NCBI GenBank assembly: GCA_026692845.1
Contig: JAPLNM010000143.1
Span: forward strand, 20,292-84,291
Source: Planctomycetota bacterium
GTDB lineage: Bacteria > Planctomycetota > Planctomycetia > Pirellulales > Pirellulaceae
Direction: 5' to 3'
DNA: 64,000 bases
The notes under the pieces are model-generated. The model saw nothing but the letters and a program-made list of their open reading frames with translations. It ran no database searches and was not told the DNA's origin. Positions within the stretch are counted from its first letter, which is position 1, and the number at the start of each line of letters is the position of its first letter. Shown here piece after piece: positions 1 through 9,223 of this stretch. The translations under genes and the position numbers were made by a program.

Positions 1-390
1 TCCAAACAACGGTTTGCCGTAGGAAAATGGCGTGCAAGGGCCTCTTTAGTTGCCGCATGGGCTTACTCGGTGGGTTCGAGACTTCGTTGGTGTCGACCGC
101 TTTGGGGAGGAAAATGCGGCGAAATTGGTGAGGTAGGAGACTGCCGAATCCACCGTTGGGAGCCGGAATCAATGACTATGCTACGCAGGTAGGCTGGTGG
201 CTGTCAAGCAATTCAAGCTACCTGCGTGACTTAGTTTCGGCATAAAGCTAGCAAAAAGCTCAGTAGATCCGTTTGAGTCCGGCTTGGTCTTTGGTGGATA
301 ACCTGGATGGGTGGGGCTTGAAAAGTCAGCCGATCCGGCAATCTTTGGCTATCCGTCAAAGTCCGCTCAAGTTGCCAAAAATCGGGGTCG
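1..390. other. Leading non-coding stretch with one inverted repeat
   Basis: No convincing gene. One frame is open from base 1 to a stop at 190-192, but its 63 residues resemble no family I know; it could be the tail of a gene starting outside the window. A perfect 10-bp inverted repeat, acgcaggtag at 183-192 and ctacctgcgt at 218-227, has a 25-base loop and no T-run, so it is not a clear terminator. The rest is leader for the Mla operon; I see no convincing promoter boxes. Confidence 0.4.
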
Positions 391-1275
391 ATGGAACACG
401 CTATGGGATCAATTCGGAAAACAGCGCGGGATTCGCTTGCGGGTCGACTGAGTATTGGGTTTAGCAAGGTAGCCAATGCTTGGGGTAGCGTCGTGATCCA
501 GGGGATCAACACGTTGGGAGACATTTCGTTATTTGCTTGGCGGATGTTTTTGTGGATGGTATCGGCAAAGCCACGGAGTGGCACGTTGATGCCGAATTTT
601 TATGCCGTGGGGGTATTGAGTTTACCGGTGGTGGCATTGACTGGCACGTTCATTGGGATGGTCTTGGCTTTGCAGAGTTACCATCAGTTCAAGACGATGG
701 GATTGGAGTCGAAGTTAGGCGCGGTCATCACGATGTCTTTGGTACGGGAGTTAGGTCCGGTCTTAGCAGCGACGATGTTGGCAGGTCGGGTAGGCAGTGC
801 GATGGCTGCGGTGATAGGAACGATGCGGGTGACCGAGCAGATCGACGCGTTGGTAGCGATGGGTGCCAATCCGATCCATTACTTGGTTGTCCCTCGATTT
901 CTGGCTTGTGTGCTATTGATTCCGGCCTTGACGATCATGGCAGACTTCATGGGGATTGTTGGTGGATATTTTTTCAGTGTGATTGTATTTGGGATCGACC
1001 ATGCGCAGTACTTGAAGAACAGCAGGGACTTTGTCGGTGGGTTTGATTTTTTCACAGGGATATTCAAGAGTGTGTTTTTTGGGGCGATCATAGCGATCGT
1101 CAGTTGTTATCGCGGATTTCATTGCCAGGCTGGGGCCGAGGGAGTCGGGCGAGCAGCGACATCCGCATTTGTGGAGAGTTTCGTGATGATCTTGGCAATG
1201 GACATCGTATTGAACATGTTTCTCGATGGCGTTCACTCGACGTTTTGGCCGACGAGCGGCTCGAAGCTTTTGTGA
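391..1275 (+). CDS. mlaE: MlaE-family ABC transporter permease
   Basis: Inner-membrane permease of an MCE/Mla-type transporter, which moves phospholipids between inner and outer membranes. The 294-residue product carries the family core: a hydrophobic helix around residues 70-95 (VGVLSLPVVALTGTFIGMVL), then SLVRELGPVLAATMLAGRVGSA, the conserved RELGP/AGRxGSA coupling region, then EQIDAL and further membrane helices to the C terminus. It is about 30 residues longer than typical MlaE because of a polar N-terminal extension; an internal ATG at 403 is an alternative start. The ATPase gene follows after 25 bases and the MCE gene after that, so the three form one operon. No MlaB or MlaC is present. 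Confidence 0.9.
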   Translation: MEHAMGSIRKTARDSLAGRLSIGFSKVANAWGSVVIQGINTLGDISLFAWRMFLWMVSAKPRSGTLMPNFYAVGVLSLPVVALTGTFIGMVLALQSYHQFKTMGLESKLGAVITMSLVRELGPVLAATMLAGRVGSAMAAVIGTMRVTEQIDALVAMGANPIHYLVVPRFLACVLLIPALTIMADFMGIVGGYFFSVIVFGIDHAQYLKNSRDFVGGFDFFTGIFKSVFFGAIIAIVSCYRGFHCQAGAEGVGRAATSAFVESFVMILAMDIVLNMFLDGVHSTFWPTSGSKLL

Positions 1276-1300
1276 TGAGTCAGGAATTGTAGGAGCATCG

Positions 1301-2194
1301 ATGATAACGACCGTGATATCCAAGAGTCCGCCGAGCGAGTCTGCGATCATTGAGACGCAGGGTTTGAGCATTCGGTTTGGTCGCCAGATCGTCTTGCATC
1401 AGATCACGTTGTCGATTCCTCGGGGCCAGACCGTCGCGATTATCGGTGAGAGTGGATGTGGCAAGACGATGTTGCTCAAGTCGCTTGTGGGATTATTGCC
1501 GGCGACCGAGGGATCGGTGCGGTTCGATGGTTGCGATTTGAAATCGCTTTCGGAGCAAGAGTTGACGAAATTGCGACGGAGGTTTGGGTTTGTATTTCAG
1601 AATGCGGCTTTGTTTGACAGCATGAGCATTCAGCAGAACATCGCCTTTCCGTTGGATCAGCATGGGGTACCTTCGGGGGCTACAGCCCAGTCGTTGATCG
1701 AACAGCGGCTTATGGAGGTCGGGTTACCGACGAATGTGTTAACGAAGCGACCCTCGCAGTTATCCGGTGGGATGCGCAAGCGTGTGGGATTGGCCCGAGC
1801 GTTGATATTGCAGCCGGAGTTGTTGTTGTATGACGAGCCGACGACGGGATTGGATCCGATCATGAGCGACGTGATCAACGAGTTGATTTTACGTTCGCAG
1901 CGTCGTTATTCAGTTACGAGCATTGTAGTCACGCACGACATGCATTCGGCTCGCAAGATCGCCGACCGAGTGATCATGCTTTATCCTTACAGTCGTCTCT
2001 TGCCCGGAGAGTCCCAGGTCTTGTTTGATGGGGCTCCGGAGCAGCTCGAGGAGTCCAAGGATCGGCGGGTTCGTCAGTTTGTGCGAGGCGAGGCAGGCGA
2101 GCGGTTGATGGAGTTGCTATCGAGTTCGAATATGTCGCATGTCGATGAGACACCTCGGCTGCATGAGACCATTGCGCGTAGGGAGGCCGAGTAG
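1301..2194 (+). CDS. mlaF: MlaF-family ABC transporter ATP-binding protein
   Basis: Cytoplasmic ATPase that powers the Mla/MCE lipid transporter. All ABC motifs are visible in the 297 residues: Walker A GESGCGKT at 49-56, Q-loop Gln100, signature LSGGM at 154-158, Walker B LLLYDEP at 174-180 and the H-loop THD with His212. I chose the ATG at 1301 because AGGAG lies at 1291-1295; the frame is open upstream to 1226, but that part overlaps mlaE and reads as an artefact. The gene ends 5 bases before the MCE gene, giving tight coupling. Confidence 0.93.
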   Translation: MITTVISKSPPSESAIIETQGLSIRFGRQIVLHQITLSIPRGQTVAIIGESGCGKTMLLKSLVGLLPATEGSVRFDGCDLKSLSEQELTKLRRRFGFVFQNAALFDSMSIQQNIAFPLDQHGVPSGATAQSLIEQRLMEVGLPTNVLTKRPSQLSGGMRKRVGLARALILQPELLLYDEPTTGLDPIMSDVINELILRSQRRYSVTSIVVTHDMHSARKIADRVIMLYPYSRLLPGESQVLFDGAPEQLEESKDRRVRQFVRGEAGERLMELLSSSNMSHVDETPRLHETIARREAE

Positions 2195-2199
2195 AGACC

Positions 2200-3465
2200 A
2201 TGGACGATAATGGATATCGATTTGGTGTAGGTGTATTGGTATTGGCTTCGGCGATCGTCGGGGTATTGCTGATCGCTTTTTTTGGAGCGGTGCCTAAATT
2301 TTGGGTGGATCGATATCGATTTACTGTAAATTTTCCCAGTGCGCCCAATGTGGGAGTCGACACACCGGTCCGTAAGAATGGGGTATTGATTGGGCGTGTG
2401 GCCAAGGTGGAGTTGCGCAAGCAGCGTGGTGGCGGAGTCGATTTGCTTTTGGAGATCGATCGGACTTGCAAGCTGCTCGTCGGAGAAGTTCCGCGGATCA
2501 AGACCGGTTCGCTCATCAGCGGCGACTCGATCATCGAGTTTATCGATCCGGATCCCAAGGAGTTGCTCACACGTTTCGATGGTTTTTCTGGATCACCTCG
2601 GGACGGTGTTTTAGACGAGCGGGAGTTGCAAGCATCCCAGCAGGTCATTGGCCAGCAGGACTTCATAGCCAAGGGTGAGGTCGTGCCCGATCCTTTAGAA
2701 GCGTTTGGCGACATGGCGGGGCTAGCCAATTCGTTGCAACGCGTCGCCCAGAAGCTCGACAGTATCCTCTCGGTGGCTCAGGACACGTTTGGGGGGGATG
2801 CCGCATTGATCAAGGACGTCACGGGTCGGATGCAAACGACCTTGGACAACGTCAACGTGACGGTAGGGACGATCAATCGGATCGGTACTCAGGTCGAGAG
2901 GGCCAACCTTCCCAATTTGGTTGCCGAGGCGTTGACGACCCTACCGGGGCTGATCAAGAACGCCGAGGGGACTTTGACTCAGCTTCAGCGAACGCTCAAG
3001 GGGTTCGAGGAGTTCAGCGACAGTCTTGAGAGTATTGGAGGAGAGTTTACAGGGATCGGCGAGACGGTTCGTTCGGCCCTGAGCAATGCCGACGAGGCGA
3101 TAGGCAATTTGGCCGAGATCACCGAACCGATCAGTCAACGCAGCGACCAGATTGCGGCGAATCTTGGGAACGCCTTGGCCAACATCGAGGGGTTGGCCGC
3201 TGACTTGAAAGTATTTGCAAGGCGGCTCAACAATAGCCAAGGGACCTTGGCGCGGTTGATCGACGATCCGGCGATGTATGGCAAGCTCAACGACACGTTG
3301 GACAACATTCGGTTGGTATCGGGGAATGCGGAGTTGATCACACGACGCTTGCAGCCTGTGATCGAGGACGTGCGGGTGACGGCTGACAAGTTAGCGCGGG
3401 ATCCGGCGCAGATGGGTGTACGAGGGATTTTGAGTCCACGCCCCAATGGGCTTGGGGTCAAGTAG
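2200..3465 (+). CDS. mlaD: MCE-domain (MlaD-family) lipid transport protein
   Basis: Periplasmic substrate-binding part of the Mla transporter. The 421-residue protein has a short cytoplasmic N terminus, one membrane anchor at about 10-31, and an MCE domain at about 40-115 (the PNVGVDTPVRKNGVLIGRV segment is typical). A long C-terminal region is rich in heptad-like Leu/Ile/Val spacing and Asn/Asp-Ile/Leu repeats, as in long MlaD/PqiB-like proteins that form helical needles. It is last in the mlaE-mlaF-mlaD operon. The E. coli system adds MlaC and MlaB, which are absent here; many non-proteobacterial MCE operons also lack them. Confidence 0.88.
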   Translation: MDDNGYRFGVGVLVLASAIVGVLLIAFFGAVPKFWVDRYRFTVNFPSAPNVGVDTPVRKNGVLIGRVAKVELRKQRGGGVDLLLEIDRTCKLLVGEVPRIKTGSLISGDSIIEFIDPDPKELLTRFDGFSGSPRDGVLDERELQASQQVIGQQDFIAKGEVVPDPLEAFGDMAGLANSLQRVAQKLDSILSVAQDTFGGDAALIKDVTGRMQTTLDNVNVTVGTINRIGTQVERANLPNLVAEALTTLPGLIKNAEGTLTQLQRTLKGFEEFSDSLESIGGEFTGIGETVRSALSNADEAIGNLAEITEPISQRSDQIAANLGNALANIEGLAADLKVFARRLNNSQGTLARLIDDPAMYGKLNDTLDNIRLVSGNAELITRRLQPVIEDVRVTADKLARDPAQMGVRGILSPRPNGLGVK

Positions 3466-3666
3466 TGATGGTGGGTTTGACCGTATGGAGCAGTTTTACG
3501 GATTGCAAGGATTTTGTCGGTGAGCGTGGTCGGAAATTATTCCGCGAAATCCGTTCTAGCCTTCAGGATTGAAGGCAAAAGTGCGAATGGATTTTGAGTA
3601 TGCTGGGGTCTGGGGAATGGTTTGACGATCGCGGCGCATTTTTGCATCTATTGCGGATATTCCATC

Positions 3667-4449
3667 ATGAAATTGCACTGCCTGGGAACGGCGGGGTATC
3701 ACCCGAGCGAGGCTAGGCATACGGCTTGTTTTTTTCTGCCTCAGCCGGGGATTGCATTCGACGCGGGTAGTTCGTTGTTTCGATTGCATGGGCTCATAGA
3801 GACCAAGTCGATTTCGGTGCTTTTGTCGCACACGCATTTGGACCATGTAATGGGTCTGACGTTCTTTTGGGATTTATTGGGTGGGAACACCCCGTTGGAG
3901 CAGATCCATATCTATGCCCAGCGGGAGAAGATCGAGGCGATTAGGGAGCATTTGTTTCATCCTTCGTTGTTCCCGGTGATCCCTCCCTTTGAGTGGCATG
4001 TGTTAGAGGATTTGGGGCCGAAATTTCAGATTGCAGAGGCCAGGTGCAGTTGGTTTCCCCTTGAGCATCCCGGTGGAGCCGTCGGATACCGATTGGATTT
4101 CCCGAGCTTTTCGCTAGCTTACGTAACCGATACGACCTGCGAAGTTGATTCTGAATATTGGAGGAATCTCCAAGGAGTCGATTGGTTGGTCCATGAGTGC
4201 AATTTCACGGACCAGGAAAAGAAGATGGCGCGACACACCGGACACAGTTGGCCGACTGGGGTGGTATCCCAGGCGACGAAGCATCGGGTGGAACGTTTGA
4301 TTTTGACCCATTTTAACCCCATGGTCAGCGATCCGGACCCGGTGGGATTACGGGGAGTGCTTCAGAAGCGGCGATTGGAAAATACTCCTGAGCAAGCCCC
4401 TAGGCTTATTGAGCTTGCCAGGGATAATATGGCATTCGATTTGACGTGA
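3667..4449 (+). CDS. MBL-fold metallo-hydrolase
   Basis: Predicted metal-dependent hydrolase of the metallo-beta-lactamase fold, of the RNase Z/PhnP-like soluble type. The 260-residue product begins MKLHCLGTAGYHPS, the usual first strand, and has the metal motif SHTHLDH with HxHxDH at 55-60. A later Asp in the YVTDTT segment and His in WLVHECNF and ILTHF supply the remaining ligands. I chose the ATG at 3667 because the fold starts there; the frame is open from 3622. The substrate cannot be told from sequence. It is probably transcribed alone, 201 bases after the Mla operon. Confidence 0.8.
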   Translation: MKLHCLGTAGYHPSEARHTACFFLPQPGIAFDAGSSLFRLHGLIETKSISVLLSHTHLDHVMGLTFFWDLLGGNTPLEQIHIYAQREKIEAIREHLFHPSLFPVIPPFEWHVLEDLGPKFQIAEARCSWFPLEHPGGAVGYRLDFPSFSLAYVTDTTCEVDSEYWRNLQGVDWLVHECNFTDQEKKMARHTGHSWPTGVVSQATKHRVERLILTHFNPMVSDPDPVGLRGVLQKRRLENTPEQAPRLIELARDNMAFDLT

Positions 4450-4545
4450 GCGTTCCAGGGGATCCCAGGGGGCATCGGGTCATCGGTTGATTAAGCATTC
4501 TGGGGTTTTTTGGTAATTTCGGTGGTTTAGCAGAGACACAAGAGC

Positions 4546-5289
4546 ATGGAATCCTACGGATCGTTTAGCGACGATTTTTATTCGAACGTAACGTTGCAAA
4601 CCGAGATGGATTTGCCGACAGGTCGAGATGCGGTGCTTCATTTTTTTGAGCAGCTTCAAAAGCGTTTCCCCAGGCTCGCTCATTTCTATGAGCGCGAGCG
4701 AGGCGAGTTTATCTTGGAGGAGGAGAAGGATCAGGGAGCTTACCGGTGGGTAGCGGCCGAGTTGCGTCGGATCAGCAGTTCGATGGTCAATCCAGGCTCG
4801 ATCGAAGAGGCGATGGCACAGCATCGTCAGGTGCTCGAATTGGCGCCCTATATGCTCTCGGTCAGTCGGTTGGATTGCGAGGCCTTGAGTTTGATGTATG
4901 GATTTGACTTTGCCTATCGGGGCAACCACAACCAGCTTCTGTGCGATGCGTTAGGGTTACCGGCGGCTTTTGAGAGTTTTTCGCAGCGGCCCGGATCGCA
5001 GGTGATGTGCTACGAGCCGGTCATCCAGATATCGCTCGACGAGACGTTTCGCACACATGCTCGGATCAACTTTGAGCCTCGCAACGGATCTCTTCAGCCC
5101 AAGGGACCGGAGATTGCCGAGGATTTGTTGAGTGTTTATGTGACGGTCCGACGGTTTGATTCTTTGTCGCCCGAGGAGACCTTTGTCGGCGAGTTGGATC
5201 GGCTTGAGGTCCACATGCGCGAGTTGATGGACAGTTATGTCGTCGAGAACATACTCAAGCCTTTGCAGAGTTGCATTGCGATCCGCTGA
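4546..5289 (+). CDS. Conserved hypothetical protein
   Basis: I do not recognise a named domain in this 247-residue, acidic, soluble protein. There is no signal peptide or membrane segment. The composition (balanced charge, many aromatic residues, clear predicted helices such as DAVLHFFEQLQKRFPRLAHFYERERGEF) and normal codon use argue for a real gene. It begins MESYGSFSDDFYSNV. It lies 96 bases after the MBL hydrolase, and repeat A begins 20 bases after its stop, so the repeat hairpin may end the transcript. Confidence 0.65.
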   Translation: MESYGSFSDDFYSNVTLQTEMDLPTGRDAVLHFFEQLQKRFPRLAHFYERERGEFILEEEKDQGAYRWVAAELRRISSSMVNPGSIEEAMAQHRQVLELAPYMLSVSRLDCEALSLMYGFDFAYRGNHNQLLCDALGLPAAFESFSQRPGSQVMCYEPVIQISLDETFRTHARINFEPRNGSLQPKGPEIAEDLLSVYVTVRRFDSLSPEETFVGELDRLEVHMRELMDSYVVENILKPLQSCIAIR

Positions 5290-5308
5290 GAGGCCAGAGG
5301 GCCCTTTT

Positions 5309-5494
5309 CGTTTAACAGTCAGCCGTAGGCGTACACGTCGTCGAAGATGGCGATGAATCAGTACGCCTTCGGCTGACTGTTCAACGCGATCAGGCATACC
5401 ACTGGCAGGCATACCACTGGATCGGCAACGAGGAAAACGCCACGGGTCAGGGCATTTTGAACTTTTTCCTCCCACAAATTCTGCGCGAGAGCCC
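5309..5494 (+). repeat. Dispersed repeat A, copy 1 (uninterrupted)
   Basis: Two parts are visible. A long hairpin pairs 5309-5334 with 5361-5386 (24 of 26 positions match, core cagtcagccg.aggcgtac) around a 26-base loop. A tail of about 108 bases follows, ending in cccacaaattctgcg. The tail contains a perfect 15-bp tandem duplication at 5391-5405 and 5406-5420. A second copy lies in the opposite orientation at 51331-51432 plus 52909-52987, where an IS element splits it. No coding capacity is evident. Its position just after a stop codon suggests a 3' hairpin role in this copy. Confidence 0.85.
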
Positions 5495-5721
5495 CTTTCT
5501 TTTCCAAATCTAATCCAGAATAGTTCTTGTAGAACTAGGAAAGCAAGCGGGGCTAGACTTGAAAATTTTTGATGTTTTTTGATGCGTGTGACAACATCGC
5601 ATCGCTTGGATCTCTTAGGATAAAGCAGTTACTCAAGGTTGTGATTCACAGCCCGACATGAGTCGGACCACGCTTTGGGATCAACAGGGAAACGAGCTTG
5701 GAAAACCATTTGGAGAAAAGT
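5495..5721. other. Non-coding stretch upstream of a small gene
   Basis: About 225 bases between repeat A and the next gene. It is more AT-rich than the surroundings, with runs such as gaaaatttttgatgttttttgatg at its centre. It probably holds the promoter of the 5722 gene, but I cannot assign boxes with confidence. Confidence 0.3.
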
Positions 5722-6123
5722 ATGGACAGGAATAAAGAATCAGTGAAGAACGGGCCAGAGAAAGTCTCAAGCAACGAGTCGCGGGCAGAAACTCAGGATA
5801 GTCTTTCTACTGGTCTTGAACCAGATTGTCATCCTCACGTCGTGATTAAGCATTTGGAGAAGTGCCAAGTAGGTTGGGATACCGTCGCCAAATTTACGGC
5901 GATTGTGTGTGGAGACGCTTCTATTTCCAATTTTGCATTTGATCTGCAGCTCAACAGGGAATTCCCAGATATCGTTGTGATTGATCCGTCGGAGGACAAG
6001 AAGCAAGCAATAGTAAGGTGTTGGTTTTATCACAGTCATTCGGAAACCCAATGTACAGAGGATTTGCCCGGGGATCCAGACGATGACCTTACAGTTGTCG
6101 TTGTGAACTCAAGAAGGTTCTAG
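5722..6123 (+). CDS. Small hypothetical protein
   Basis: A 133-residue soluble protein of unknown function. I start it at the ATG at 5722 because a ggag Shine-Dalgarno sequence sits 7-10 bases upstream; the open frame runs back to a TTG at 5698. The first 45 residues are polar and probably disordered (Asn, Glu, Ser, Lys). The C-terminal 85 residues look folded: HVVIKHLEKCQVGWDTVAKFTAIV, then alternating strands ending in LTVVVVNSRRF. There is no signal peptide. It faces the kinase gene convergently with 24 bases between stops. Confidence 0.5.
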   Translation: MDRNKESVKNGPEKVSSNESRAETQDSLSTGLEPDCHPHVVIKHLEKCQVGWDTVAKFTAIVCGDASISNFAFDLQLNREFPDIVVIDPSEDKKQAIVRCWFYHSHSETQCTEDLPGDPDDDLTVVVVNSRRF

Positions 6124-6147
6124 AACGTCCAGGCATGAACTCAATAG

Positions 6148-8865
6148 CTAAGGTAGGTAATTGAGCTCTCGGATTTTCAATTTTCCGGCGTTCAGCTCTT
6201 CCATTTTACGGAAGAGTTTGGTTTTTTCTAATTCTAGCGATGGCAGTTTAGGCGAGTTGCCATCGATGGCTTTTTCGATGGCTGTTTCTGCAGCCGCGAG
6301 GTAGTACTCGAATTCCGTTTTTGCGGATTCGCCATTAACAATTAGTTTTTCATTCATTTGCTTTGCATTTTCGAGAGCTTTTTTGGCTTCCTCCAAGTTG
6401 ATTTTTGCCAACCCACGCGCTCGGTCGCATTCGACAAAATACAAGTACTTTTGAAATATCGGGAACGACGAGGTCTCTTTTGAGGTCGAATCCATCACCT
6501 GCTGATAATACATGTCGGCTTTGGTTTCATTTTCAGTGATCAAAGCGAGCCGCTGGAGTTTGCGCAGATTATTGACTGTTTGTATTTTTCCATCGGCAGG
6601 AAGCTCCGTCTTAGAGAGGATTTTGGCGACATCGAGTGATTCCAAGAAAGATTTTTCGGCATTGTCATATTTATCGCGTTTCTCCGAAACGATTTCGTAG
6701 TCTCCTTGATCGCCGCAAAACAGAAGATAATACCCCAAGACGCGAAAGATTTTCTTTCCTTCCTCCGTAGTCAAATCGAGAGGTTCCGATTCGCTGGTCA
6801 ACTTCGATAAAGGCCCTTCGACAAAAGGTTTCAAAACATTTTTTGCCTTGATGGTTTCAACAAGGGCTTGTTGCCAATTTCCTCGCATGACGTGAATCGA
6901 TGCACGCTGACGATAAAGTCTTGCGAAGAAAACGGAAAAATCTTTTGTCTTTTCAGCGTTGGACTTGATACTGTCGCTGTATTTCTCTGCGATGGCAATA
7001 ACGTCTTCAACGATTGGATCCGCCTGATCGATTTTCTGCTGTTTTATGAGCTCTGTTGCGTGGTAGAAACTCTCATCAAAAAAGGTTTTTTTCCAGTTTT
7101 CCCTGAAGACCGGGTCGGAAATAGTCTTGGTTTGCTCAAGGATTTCGTGAGCCCGTTCAAATCGCTCGATAGCCTCTTGTTCATTTACGAGGTCTCCTTC
7201 GAGTTTCCCAAGCCGTATCAACACGTTGACATAATTTAATTTGAGTTCGTTGTCGTCAGGGTTTTCCCCGATCAAGTCATTGACTTCCGTCGCAATTTCC
7301 TGCAATATGCTCTGTCGAGCTCCGTTTGCTTGAGGGATTTGAGCTAGTCTGTTGTCGGTCAGTCCGCCGACGAGATCTTCCATGATCTTTGTTGAGACTG
7401 CACGGCTATTTTGGAGTTGCACGTTTTTACTTGCGATGATCCTATTTGCCAGTGCTAGTCCTACTGTTGCGAGGCTCAGGCCGAGCAAGCTGGCAGTGAC
7501 AGCCCGGGCATGCTTGCGCAAGAACCGTTCGGTTTTGCGCGGGAGGTTTTCGGGCAAGGCGACGACCGGTTCGCCAGCGATGAAATTCTCCAGGTCGGCA
7601 GCCATCTGCCCAGCTTTTTGGTAGCGATCTGCTGGCTGCGAGGCCATCGCTTTGAGACAGATTGCTTCAATTTCGGGGGGGATGGAAAGCGATGGTCTTG
7701 CCTGACTCGGTGTTGGGAATCGATTTTTCTGGATATCGGGTAAAGCATCGCGGGTTCTTTTGTGCGGAGCTTGGCCGGTAAGGATCCAGTAGAGGATTGC
7801 TCCTAGGCCATAGACATCGGTGCGATGGTCGAGCTTATCGTTCTCCGCGCGGGCTTGCTCGGGGCTCATGAACGCCGCTGTCCCTTTGATGGTTCCGACG
7901 GAGGTTCTTTCTTCAGAGCTGCTTCCTTGAGTTATAGGGATAAAGAGGACCGAAGAGGCATCGTCATTGATGTGCGAGGGATCGCTGATGATTTTCCCCA
8001 TCCCCCAGTCCATGACGACGGTTTCGCCATAGCGGTTGACCATTATATTCGCAGGTTTCAAATCTCGGTGGATGACCGCTTCGCTATCGAATGCAAACTC
8101 TACGGTGTTGCAGGCGGCGATCAGGTGTCGGAGCAACGGTCGGATTTGATTGACAAAATCGCTTCGAGAGATCGATTCGTACTTGAGCGTCTCATAACTT
8201 TCCGAAAGTTTTTTACCACTGATCAGTTGCATCGTGAAGAACGGTTTTCCGTCGGCATCCTTACCAATATCGAATACCGGTGGGACGCCGGGGTGTCCAA
8301 GTTTTCCGGTCTTGCGGGCCTCATCGATCAGCAGTTCTTGATGGAGTGGATCGCTGCTGAGACTCGGAACGATATTCTTGATGGCAACCCTTCGATTCAG
8401 TTCCGTGTCGATGGCTTCCCATACGTATCCTTGGCCACCATGTCCGAGTGATTTTCGGATGATGTACCGATGGATACCTCGGTTTGCCTCAGGGGTTCCG
8501 AAGTTTGGTGGGTTCGGTGAAGTCTTGTTGCTAATTACCTGGGTGATCGCATCGATTTTATCTTGCCAGTCCTCGGGCAAGGCATCCTTCTGAGGCACGC
8601 TGCCACTTGCAACGATGAAGCTTAGCGTATCATCGATCCCACCTTGGCGACGCACTCGGTCTTCGACAATCCCTTGGATATTGAAGCGTTCGACTTCGTC
8701 GAGGAAATTCTTTTCGACCAGAATTTCTCCAAGTTCCCGCTTTGGTTCCTTGTTCCAAACGGCTGCTGCTTCGAAGAACTGCTCCATAGAGATATAGCCG
8801 TTATGGTGGGCGATCAATGCGAACAGAAGGTTTTTATCGCTCGATGGGTTCATTTCGGATTCCAT
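6148..8865 (-). CDS. Membrane-anchored Ser/Thr protein kinase with helical C-terminal domain
   Basis: A 905-residue Hanks-type kinase. Residues 1-120 are a helical N-terminal region. The kinase domain spans about 133-435: glycine loop GHGGQGYV at 141-148, catalytic Lys163 in AIK, HRDLKPAN at 266-273, DWG (not DFG) at 286-288, and SPE at 334-336. One membrane helix at about 454-475 is followed by a long helical, TPR-like region (DVIAIAEKYSDS, EKSFLESLDVAKIL) that would lie outside the membrane and may sense a ligand. DWG is common in planctomycete kinases. Start: ATG at 8865 (8853 is an alternative); the open frame extends to 9024 into repeat B, where the reading is low-complexity and unlikely to be coding. 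Confidence 0.9.
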   Translation of the reverse strand: MESEMNPSSDKNLLFALIAHHNGYISMEQFFEAAAVWNKEPKRELGEILVEKNFLDEVERFNIQGIVEDRVRRQGGIDDTLSFIVASGSVPQKDALPEDWQDKIDAITQVISNKTSPNPPNFGTPEANRGIHRYIIRKSLGHGGQGYVWEAIDTELNRRVAIKNIVPSLSSDPLHQELLIDEARKTGKLGHPGVPPVFDIGKDADGKPFFTMQLISGKKLSESYETLKYESISRSDFVNQIRPLLRHLIAACNTVEFAFDSEAVIHRDLKPANIMVNRYGETVVMDWGMGKIISDPSHINDDASSVLFIPITQGSSSEERTSVGTIKGTAAFMSPEQARAENDKLDHRTDVYGLGAILYWILTGQAPHKRTRDALPDIQKNRFPTPSQARPSLSIPPEIEAICLKAMASQPADRYQKAGQMAADLENFIAGEPVVALPENLPRKTERFLRKHARAVTASLLGLSLATVGLALANRIIASKNVQLQNSRAVSTKIMEDLVGGLTDNRLAQIPQANGARQSILQEIATEVNDLIGENPDDNELKLNYVNVLIRLGKLEGDLVNEQEAIERFERAHEILEQTKTISDPVFRENWKKTFFDESFYHATELIKQQKIDQADPIVEDVIAIAEKYSDSIKSNAEKTKDFSVFFARLYRQRASIHVMRGNWQQALVETIKAKNVLKPFVEGPLSKLTSESEPLDLTTEEGKKIFRVLGYYLLFCGDQGDYEIVSEKRDKYDNAEKSFLESLDVAKILSKTELPADGKIQTVNNLRKLQRLALITENETKADMYYQQVMDSTSKETSSFPIFQKYLYFVECDRARGLAKINLEEAKKALENAKQMNEKLIVNGESAKTEFEYYLAAAETAIEKAIDGNSPKLPSLELEKTKLFRKMEELNAGKLKIRELNYLP

Positions 8866-8940
8866 TAGATTGAATGGTCGCCGGAGACAACGATTAGATA
8901 AGTCAGTAAAGCACCGGCGGCGATTTCGGTGCACCACATT

Positions 8941-9100
8941 CTTCGCTCTTCTTCTCGTACTCGTACTCAGCCCGCCGCGGCGGACGGTACTCGTACTCGA
9001 ACTCGATGCGAACCAATATAGCAATCTGGCCTATTGGTCCGCAAGTTACCGCGAAGAGCCTCGGTCAACGATCGGTATCGCCGAAGTTCACACAGCCATC
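8941..9100 (-). repeat. Dispersed repeat B, copy 1, upstream of the kinase gene
   Basis: A 160-base element that, read on the minus strand, matches 47447-47601 at roughly 80% by eye. Shared blocks include cttcggcga, cgttgaccgagg, ttcgcggtaacttgcg and gattgctata. It has a perfect 12-bp palindrome ccgccgcggcgg at 8972-8983 flanked by short gtactc repeats. In both copies the element lies upstream of, and in the same orientation as, the following gene, here the kinase. That suggests a promoter or leader module rather than a transposon. The remaining intergenic DNA between 8866 and 9223 shows nothing else. Confidence 0.75.
9015..9044 (-). promoter_or_regulatory. Promoter-like motif in repeat B copy 1
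   Basis: On the minus strand, TTGCGG (9044-9039), an 18-base spacer, then TATATT (9020-9015). The second repeat copy keeps the same arrangement at 47504-47533 (TTGCGA, 18 bases, TATACT), although the spacer sequence differs. Conservation of box and spacing across diverged copies supports a working sigma-70-type promoter for the kinase gene, about 150 bases downstream. Confidence 0.5.
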
Positions 9101-9223
9101 GAACCTCGGCGGCATTTGCATGAAGATCTTTGACGTGCCCTGGTTTAAGTAGCGTTCAGTCCAATTCCCTTGGGGACTTCGATGCGTTGAGCGATCCACT
9201 CGGCGGGCTCCTCCTCGATCGGG

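Noticed and set aside
3622..3666. Longer N terminus of the MBL hydrolase
   Set aside because: The first fifteen residues are unlike the family and there is no ribosome site; the ATG at 3667 opens the fold.
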